From Amphiura filiformis (lineage: Eukaryota; Echinodermata; Ophiuroidea; Amphilepidida; Amphiuridae): a stretch of 64,000 bases of DNA. How positions within the stretch are numbered: the stretch's first letter is position 1; each line of letters starts with the position of its first letter. The notes beneath the pieces were generated by a model. The model saw nothing but the letters and a program-made list of their open reading frames with translations. It ran no database searches and had not been told where the DNA came from. The stretch covers positions 2,914,001 through 2,978,000 of the forward strand of contig NC_092631.1 in the NCBI RefSeq assembly GCF_039555335.1, in the 5' to 3' direction. The translations under genes and the position numbers were made by a program. Shown in pieces: positions 57,561 to 64,000 of this stretch.

Positions 57561-58309
57561 TATATGTGACCCGTTACAGCGAAAGGTACCTTATGTCGGC
57601 TGCTACAAGTGTCTCTTTTTCCCCAATGTTGGCAGAAAATATCAAACAATAATGACAATCTGAAGTGGCGGTCATTTCAAATCATCTCCAAGTCAACGAG
57701 GTTCAGGAATGTCCTCTCATTGTTAGTGGGTGGCTACATACCTATACAAATACAATACAATGCTTTTGTAACCCACCACTCACGCCACTTGAACAGGGAT
57801 TAGCCATATCAAATAAATACTAGAGCTGTATAACAAACAGTTCTATAGACAGGTACAAGCTTATTATCCTCTACAACAATAGGATTAATGATTGGTTTAG
57901 AATGCATTTGTTACTAGCAAAATAAGGCATATGTAGCTCCCGACTTAAGTTACCCCCGGGGGGGGGGGCACTCACATGTTAAGGTGGTACGGGTATGTGC
58001 GGCGGTCAAGGGTCCCTTTTTCAGGCTCTCCGGCAGTTCCTTAAGCCCCACATTTGAATCTAATCCAGTTCTTTGAGCCTCAAACTCTGACAATTGTAGC
58101 TCTTTAAGCTCAAATTTGGAAAAAAATGGAAATTTTTAGCTCAACAGCCTATAATTTGGCCCAAATTTCAGTTCTTCAAGCCCCTATTTTGCCCGAAAAT
58201 CAGTTCTCAGTTCACAAAGTTCGGCGCTCCGCGCCGCACACCCCTACCAAAATTTAAGTTGAGTGCCCCCCCCCGGGAAGTTACCTTTTGCTGTAACGGG
58301 TCACATATA
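57561..58309. mobile_element. TIR element with TGTGACCCGTTACAGC ends
   Basis: TATATGTGACCCGTTACAGC at the left and GCTGTAACGGGTCACATATA at the right are perfect inverted repeats. The right end abuts the G-rich element below. Confidence 0.75.
57949..58283. mobile_element. G-run TIR element nested in the previous one
   Basis: GTTACCCCC followed by a G run and CACTCAC at the left; GAGTG, a C run and GGGAAGTTAC at the right. The interior repeats CAGTTCTT(C/T)AAGCCCC-like phrases. No coding capacity. Confidence 0.62.
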
Positions 58310-59431
58310 ATGTTGACCGTTTTATCTAGTGCTTGAAGAAGGCCAACATCTTCAAGGGCCATTCAGGCATAAATTTATGTGCCTCGCTAATTTACATAAG
58401 CCTGAACTCAAAATTGTAGTAAAAAGTTACACTGGTCCACATTTCATTCTGCATGCTTTGTAAGACTTCAGACTCACAAATGACAACAGGTAATGCCATA
58501 GATTGATGATGAAATCAGCATTGAGCCTGATGTCTTGCTAAATTTGGTGACAACATTTCACGGGTGGGTCCGCACCCGCAGTGACTTTCACTGGCTTCTT
58601 TCTTTTGGCCCGAGGGCCCATCTTATTTTGAGCACTGCCTTTGTCACATATCAAGGGCTAAAACCAGAATGCTGAAGCCTATGTCCACTTTAACTGCAAG
58701 GGGATTTACAATGCAGATTTAGTCCACCATTTTAGCAAAAACTTGGGTATGGTCACTATTATACCTGAGGTGTATATTGTTGAATTAATAATTTTGCTGG
58801 GTTATTTAATTTTTCAGAAAGAATAAAAACATTTGGACTGAAAACATCTATTTTGGACATGGCCAGTTCTGTTTTTTATGATAGCATTTTACATTTTGTA
58901 CATTTTGTGACACTTGAATACATAAACTATAATTATATTACTTTTTATACATATTTATTCATATATTGTAATATGTACATCATTAACTATTAAAATAGTT
59001 CTCTTCAACACCTGAAATTGACATGGACGGATTGCTATTCTCATAAAACAACTGGAATACATTTCCGGGATACAAAACTGCCTATTAATAGTTATCAAAT
59101 ATTATACAGTACACTGGTGATATTTCTTAGGATATTTTTGATATAGAGAATGTATGCATTTTACATCACATTCAAGGGGTCACAAGAAACCCACTGTTAA
59201 TGTTGTGGTGGGTTAAAGAGTACTCACAACCTTGTGAAAACCTCCCAGACTAAACAAAATATTATCCACAAAGTATAAAATCACCGTACTACACAAAATT
59301 TATGATGTTGTATTGAAAAGTTGGTGAAATTAAATTATTATGAGTCTGATACTCCTTCATAGCAAAGTATAATATCCAACACATACAGGCATTTTCAGAG
59401 TTCAAAAACATGGTGCTCATATGCACGCAAC
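58310..59431. other. intergenic stretch, nothing recognised
   Basis: AT-rich. No supported ORF or element. Confidence 0.35.
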
Positions 59432-60256
59432 GGGCTATTCCATTTAAAATCCACTGTGGTAGATTTTGGAAATACCTTCCACAGGTGGCGTCAAGGCTCC
59501 CACTGGATGCAAAATCGTGCATCAAGACGCAAAATTGTATTGCTGGACGCAATGTTCAACCAATTTCATCAACCCGTTGCGTCCAGTCGGACGCAAGTTG
59601 ATTCAGCCCCAAAATGAGTGATTATAAGCTTACCAAATTGGTGTTTGCAATGATCCTATTTTGTAACTTAAAAAATAACATTTCACATCTCGATCGTGCA
59701 TATATTAATATTAAATTAGCAACAGGCCGATCAGTAATCGGCATTATTGACCTTATTTTGTAGTCTTCTATGCAGCCAGTTTGGTTACGCTCCCTCCATG
59801 CAAACATTTTGAGGAGGGAGCGGAACCAAACTGGCTGCTGTGGAGACTACGTATTTTGCAAACAACTTCCGGGGGTCAAGTCTGACTGTCAATGGTAATT
59901 CTTCCGGCAAGGCGACATGGGAATCACTTATATAAGCTTAAAACACAAGAGCGAAATTACACATTTCTTAATTATCGATTCGTACAGTGTCAGCAAGTTT
60001 ACATTCACGTAATTTGTTATTGAGAATAACATTTACATAAATCTTTAAAATCTCATCAGAAAAGAGACAACCAGAAAAGCCTTGTAAAATTGTATTGCCT
60101 GTTGCCCAACACGTCAACATTCGTACGGACGCACAAAAATATTGTGGGACGCACATTTCCCGACCAGGTTTTACAGTTGTGCATCCGATCGGACGTACGC
60201 AGAGCTTTTGAAGGCTAGCGGGAGCCTTGGGAGGCATATAAATTTTAAATGGAATG
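59432..60256. mobile_element. family B relative split by a 750-bp insertion
   Basis: Host ends GGGCTATTCCATTTAAAATC and TTTTAAATGGAAT are inverted. The insert (about 59487-60236) has its own inverted ends (GGCGTCAAGGCTCCCAC / GCGGGAGCCTTGGGAGGC) and carries several (T/G)GGACGC-type repeats. Confidence 0.62.
59760..59850. repeat. 91-bp hairpin element, family G, copy 2
   Basis: Arms of about 38 bp: CAGCCAGTTTGGTTACGCTC at the left against GAGCGGAACCAAACTGGCTG at the right, extending to GTAGTCT(T/C)C at the tips. Loop CATGCAAACATTTTG. Same family as 23751-23835. Confidence 0.82.
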
Positions 60257-60261
60257 AACAC

Positions 60262-60460
60262 ATTAGCAGCTCCATTTGAAATTCACCCTCCCTCGTGGAA
60301 GATCAGGTTGAATCTCTCTCAGAGGGTGTATGATTATAAAATTCAAATGGAGCTACCTAATGTGGTCATTCCAGTTGAAATTCATACTTCCCTTGTTGGA
60401 GATATTTCCAAATTCTTCCACAGGGGTAGTGTGGATTTTAAATGGAATAACCCAATGACA
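60262..60460. mobile_element. family B relative with inner palindrome
   Basis: TTAGCAGCTCCATTTGAAAT / TTCAAATGGAGCTACCTAA form an inner palindrome (60262-60360). It is followed by GTCATTCCAGTTGAAATTC and GTGGATTTTAAATGGAATAA of the family B type. Confidence 0.6.
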
Positions 60461-60740
60461 TTAAATATCCTGACATGCATAAACACGCTCCTATGCAAAT
60501 AACTCTCAACGATTATGAAAATGCCTGCTTTTACATGTACTTCCACAAGACCTTTGGTTTTAATGTATCAATTAATCAAATAATCATGGTTTGAATGCAT
60601 AGAACCAGTTTATCAAAGGCATACAAAGGAGACACAACATTGTTATGATGGAATCATCCTTGAAATGTCAGTATCATTATTAATGCTGTAACATCACTAG
60701 TCTTAAAGTCAAGTTATAAGACAGACATCTCTGCAAGGTG

Positions 60741-60998
60741 TTATTTAGTAGGTTCCTGGTTTTCTTCCTCCAACAGTCCAAAAGATTTCAACACTTTATG
60801 TTGCCTTGTGCCTTTCAATCTCTTCAGGTCGGCCGCATACTGTTGTTCTCGAAGCAACTCTTTCTGTTGGTCTTCAAGAGCCGTTTTGTGTGAATTGAGG
60901 GTTCGTGATTTTGTGATCAGTTTGAGCAGCTCCTGCCGCAACTTGCGATTTTCAGACTTGATGCGGGTTGTGTGCTCATTCAAACAGTGTATTGCTTC
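60741..60998 (-). CDS. coiled-coil gene, terminal exon
   Basis: Encodes EAIHCLNEHTTRIKSENRK to the stop TAA (60741-60743), 85 residues. The frame is open from the acceptor at 60999. The first residues join in frame with the upstream exon. Confidence 0.78.
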   Translation of the reverse strand, partial: EAIHCLNEHTTRIKSENRKLRQELLKLITKSRTLNSHKTALEDQQKELLREQQYAADLKRLKGTRQHKVLKSFGLLEEENQEPTK

Positions 60999-62508
60999 CT
61001 GTAGGTTTGGGGTAAAAAGAGTAAATCATGAAAGTGATCTAAAGTATTAAAAGAACTTATTCAATAAAAAAATTCAAGGAAGTGCAAGGCTTATTATATA
61101 TTAAGCAGACATGCTTTTTTACCCCATGGTTGCCCAGTTTTGGCTCCTGGTGTGTCCAATATTTTACACTACAAACTATAGGACCAGGAGCCATCTTTGT
61201 GACCAGGAGCTCATTTTTCTAGCTCCTGGTCCATCCAGGCATACTTGATATAAGGCCTGAGGAAGTGATACACTGGCCAATCTGTTCCGGGACTGTGACT
61301 CTCATATTAATTGTCATAATTACGTAAGGGGAGATACAAAGTTTTGTTAAAATATTCCTATATAAAGTGGCAATTTTCACGCTTTACTAATTTTGAACAT
61401 GTTTCAGTTGTTTTTAACTGCGCAATTCCAAGTTCCCTTACATTGACCAATACACAAAAGTAAAATAATTGCATGTTGTTATTCTCACGGTAGCAAACAT
61501 AAATGTAGTGCAAAAAATGTCCACTTTTACAGGTACTATCCAGGTTGTCATTTTGGGCCACTTTTGGTGACGCATTATGTTCATGGATAATCTGATCCAA
61601 CCAGACACACTGAAGGCAATCATGAATAGTGGGTTGTTGTTATCAGAAACCTATTGCTGAAATCCTTACATCCCTATCCTATTTCTTGTCCTGGGGAGTC
61701 AGTGGTGTCAATGCGTTGAGTTCAAACATGTTTCCTGTTGTTCATCACCAATTAACAATGATGTGTTCGCATCGTTTGCGTGGTTTACGAGCGTAGTAAA
61801 CCACACATACGTGCCGGACGCGAGTTGTTAACCGGTGATGAACAACGGTGAAACATGATTGAATCCCTTTCAACAACGAAAACAAGCTAAAGATCGTCTA
61901 ATTCACATGATTCTTTATTTCAGAATATCCGTTTGTCATTTCCACTCAACCTTACAAGGAGATTTATCTGTTGATATCAGCAATAAAACTAAAGAATAAA
62001 GCGGTAATGTTTAGCTGCTACTTTAATAATAACATATCAAGAAAGTGTTACGCGTAAGTGCCAGGCATGATGAATTTTACACGCTCACACATAACACATA
62101 ATCTTGTGTTGCGTATACGCTACTGGAAAAGTGTGGATTCATCACGGATTAACAACGCTTGACTCCTGTACAAAGGTATAGCAACTATTTTGCATTCTCA
62201 TCTATGCGGCATATTTAAACATGTGGGGGGGTGTGTGTGTGTGTGTGGTTGAGGCAGCTATTTATCCATGGGCATATCGTCCATAGGAGGTGCATTCATT
62301 TCAGCATGAATAACCCAATCCCTGTACTCACCCTATTAGCTTGTTTGGCCACCTCTTGGATCTTAGCCTCTGATTCTTGTTGGAACTCTCTCTTCTCTGA
62401 AAGAAACTGGCTCTTCAGTTTCTGTATAGTTTGTGTGTGATCACCCCTCATACCCATAACTTCTTTCTCCAGATCTCGTATCCTTTGTACCTGCTCCTCT
62501 TGAAGTTT
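60741..62508 (-). CDS. coiled-coil protein, last two exons (partial gene)
   Basis: Exons 62508-62332 and 60998-60741 on the minus strand, both phase 0, give the last 144 residues. The sequence is Glu/Lys/Gln-rich and coiled-coil-like throughout (LEKEVMGMRGDHTQTIQKLK; ENRKLRQELLKLITKSRTLN; LREQQYAADLKRLKG) and ends SFGLLEEENQEPTK. Splice sites are good (GTGAGT donor; CCAAACCTACAG acceptor). The style recalls ciliary CCDC/DUF4515-type proteins, but I cannot name it. Upstream exons lie beyond the window or were not recognised. Confidence 0.75.
60999..62331 (-). other. intron of the coiled-coil gene
   Basis: Contains CAGGAGC-type repeats (61135-61235) related to those in apn1 intron 7, family F copy 2 (61727-62126) and a short GT run at 62230-62250. 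Confidence 0.75.
61727..62126. mobile_element. family F repeat, copy 2 (inverted relative to copy 1)
   Basis: Matches 41371-41780 in reverse: TTGTTCATCACCAATTAACA, GAAACATGATTGAATCCCTT, AAGATCGTCTAATTCACATG, GCGTATACGCTACTGG. No coding capacity. Confidence 0.78.
62332..62508 (-). CDS. coiled-coil gene, penultimate exon
   Basis: 59 codons, KLQEEQVQRIRDLEKEVMGM to EVAKQANR, between an ACGTAG acceptor and GTGAGT donor. It is missed by a simple ATG search because it lacks an early Met. Heptad-like and rich in Glu and Gln. Confidence 0.78.
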
Positions 62509-63185
62509 CTACGTATGGAAATTGATATTTAAAGAAAATAGAATATGTCACCAATTTGAATGTGGGATCAAGCAACCCATTTTCATATAAAATCACTTCT
62601 CGTTTGAACAGTAACACTAATAATAATTGAAGTGTTTCATCGCAAAATGCAATAAGCGCCAAATATATGAAAATTTGGATAACACTGCCAAACAATTGTT
62701 GAGAGATGGTGCGATTACTTTTAAAAAAAACTCGCAAATCCAACAGTAAACAGGTGAGTAAATAATTTCTTTATTGCAAAATACGATAAACGCCATGTCC
62801 ACTTAACGCAATTTAGTATTTTTCTCACATGGATTTAACGTGTTTTGCGATGAAACTCTTCAATTCATTCATATAAAGCCCCCCCCCCAAAAAAAAAACA
62901 CCCCAAAGAATGAAACAAATGCAAAAACCATCCTATGAAATCAACTCTATGGTGGAAAGGACAAGCAAACATGAGTTATCTTCTAAGTCTACATTCCAGA
63001 AGTACCTATCTTCTATGGACACTGCTGGCTGGTCAGTGGAAGAGGCGGCAATTGGTACATAACATAGACTAATCACCTAGACTTATGAGTGCCCATCCCT
63101 TACCACAGCAGGAGGTGAAGCCACGTATCCATGTTGATTTTGACCGGGTAACCAGAGTTAAAAGGCATATAGAAATAATGTGTGG
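62509..63185. other. stretch between the coiled-coil exon and the candidate secreted exon
   Basis: A C run and A run at 62880-62900. No further minus-strand coiled-coil exon was recognised. Confidence 0.4.
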
Positions 63186-63392
63186 ATGTTTGGAAAGAAA
63201 GACATGCTCATTTGCGTGATTGCTGCGCTGTTATTGTTCGCATCAAATGCAACATGTTCAGTAGATGCAAACATGTCTGCTTGTTTGCATCCTTGCCAAA
63301 ATTGTTGCTATGCCGTGTCGGCTTCACTACGCGAAACCAAAGTCATTAGTCTAGGTGCTCATACTGACAGCAGGTGCAGACACACAAGAAAG
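63186..63392 (+). CDS. candidate first exon of a small secreted Cys-rich protein
   Basis: From ATG at 63186 the frame begins MFGKKDMLICVIAALLLFAS, a convincing signal peptide. Next come SACLHPCQNCCYAV (Cys spacing C-x3-C-x2-CC) and a basic SRCRHTRK. It ends in phase 0 at a good donor (AAAG|GTAAGG). The next exon lies outside or was not found. I recognise no family; a neuropeptide or other secreted precursor is a guess. It could be chance. Confidence 0.35.
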
Positions 63393-63555
63393 GTAAGGTA
63401 AGACTTCTGTAGTGGATATATCCTAAATTGAGTTTTGGTTCTGGTTTCAAATACTGCTAAACACCCCTTGAAGGAGCAAAATTAGTAGGGATGATGCAGA
63501 ATGGTTTGGCGTAGTACTGGGATATCACCACCTTAAACTTGTCTTTAAGGTTATG

Positions 63556-63809
63556 GTCCGTATGCACAAAAGAGTTAGACTGGGTCTAAAGTTAGACCTG
63601 ATCTAAGTGGAATTTAGTACCAGGAGGACGGACGTTTTCCTTTACATTTTCTTAAGTTAATTAGAACTTTGCATTTATTTAAATCTTTAGAATTTGCTAG
63701 TTACTCTAGGAAGGAAATATGAGTAAAGAACCATTCCTGATGGAACTTAATTCCACTTAGACCAGGTCTAACTTTGGACACGGTCTAACTCTTTTTGTGC
63801 ATACGGACC
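63556..63809. mobile_element. MITE with GTCCGTATGCACAAA ends
   Basis: GGTCCGTATGCACAAAAGAG and CTTTTTGTGCATACGGACC are inverted. The stem continues through GTTAGACTGGGTCTAA / TTGGACACGGTCTAAC and AAGTGGAATT / AATTCCACTT. About 254 bp, no ORF. Confidence 0.85.
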
Positions 63810-64000
63810 TTTGAGTTCAGGTAGGGCTTTTTTTTGGTATAAACAAGTATTTGTAACTGTTTTTGTTGCTGATATTTGGGTATACTTTGAGTGCCTTGAT
63901 GAGTGTTGGACTGGGCATAGGACCTTCTGATTTCACTTTCAGCACACAATTATTTTCAATATAACTAAGCTTGAAATCTTGAAGTAAAGCGCACATCTTC
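63810..64000. other. window end, nothing recognised
   Basis: AT-rich sequence without recognisable signals. Confidence 0.35.

Noticed and set aside
1-64000. CRISPR array, operon or viral gene cluster
   Set aside because: Repeats are palindromic elements without regular spacers, genes are spliced and widely spaced, and no viral structural or replication gene was recognised.

Overview
The window is animal nuclear DNA: AT-rich, intron-containing, with GT..AG splice sites and dense interspersed repeats. The protein families suggest an invertebrate deuterostome. They include a TRIM-type beta-propeller joined to a kinase, an Nfo-type AP endonuclease with a basic tail, and a CR1/L2-like LINE with a PHD finger and a 2A-like motif. 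An echinoderm or other ambulacrarian is my best guess; this is inference, since no taxon-specific gene is present.

Layout. 59-419 (+) is the last coding exon of an MBOAT7-like lysophospholipid acyltransferase. 420-8870 has no gene but many short inverted-repeat elements. 8871-12960 is a decayed LINE on the minus strand. 13.47-14.31 kb holds two abutting elements with TCTTCGG-type ends, and 14.65-20.21 kb is framed by two 1.1-kb inverted arms. 20805-33315 (+) is a complete eight-exon gene for an endonuclease IV homologue (549 aa predicted; all nine metal ligands present). Its introns are inflated by transposable elements. 33.3-48.9 kb has no gene I can support and is a mosaic of TIR elements, palindromes and tRNA-like sequences. 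53063-48984 (-) is a two-exon gene for a TKL/MLK-like kinase joined to a TRIM-type beta-propeller. 53.1-60.7 kb is again repeats, including a mariner deletion derivative and the second copy of a 1.1-kb TTAA-flanked element. 62508-60741 (-) is the 3' end of a coiled-coil protein gene. 63186-63392 (+) may be a first exon with a signal peptide.

The genes show no sign of working as one pathway: membrane lipid remodelling, base excision repair, signalling and a coiled-coil protein sit side by side. The main theme is the repeats. Three different families have inverted ends next to TTAA, a piggyBac-like signature, and nested insertions allow relative dating. The most interesting coding feature is the kinase-propeller fusion, with an altered HRD motif, an altered subdomain IX aspartate, and a decayed duplicate of part of its kinase exon inside its own intron.
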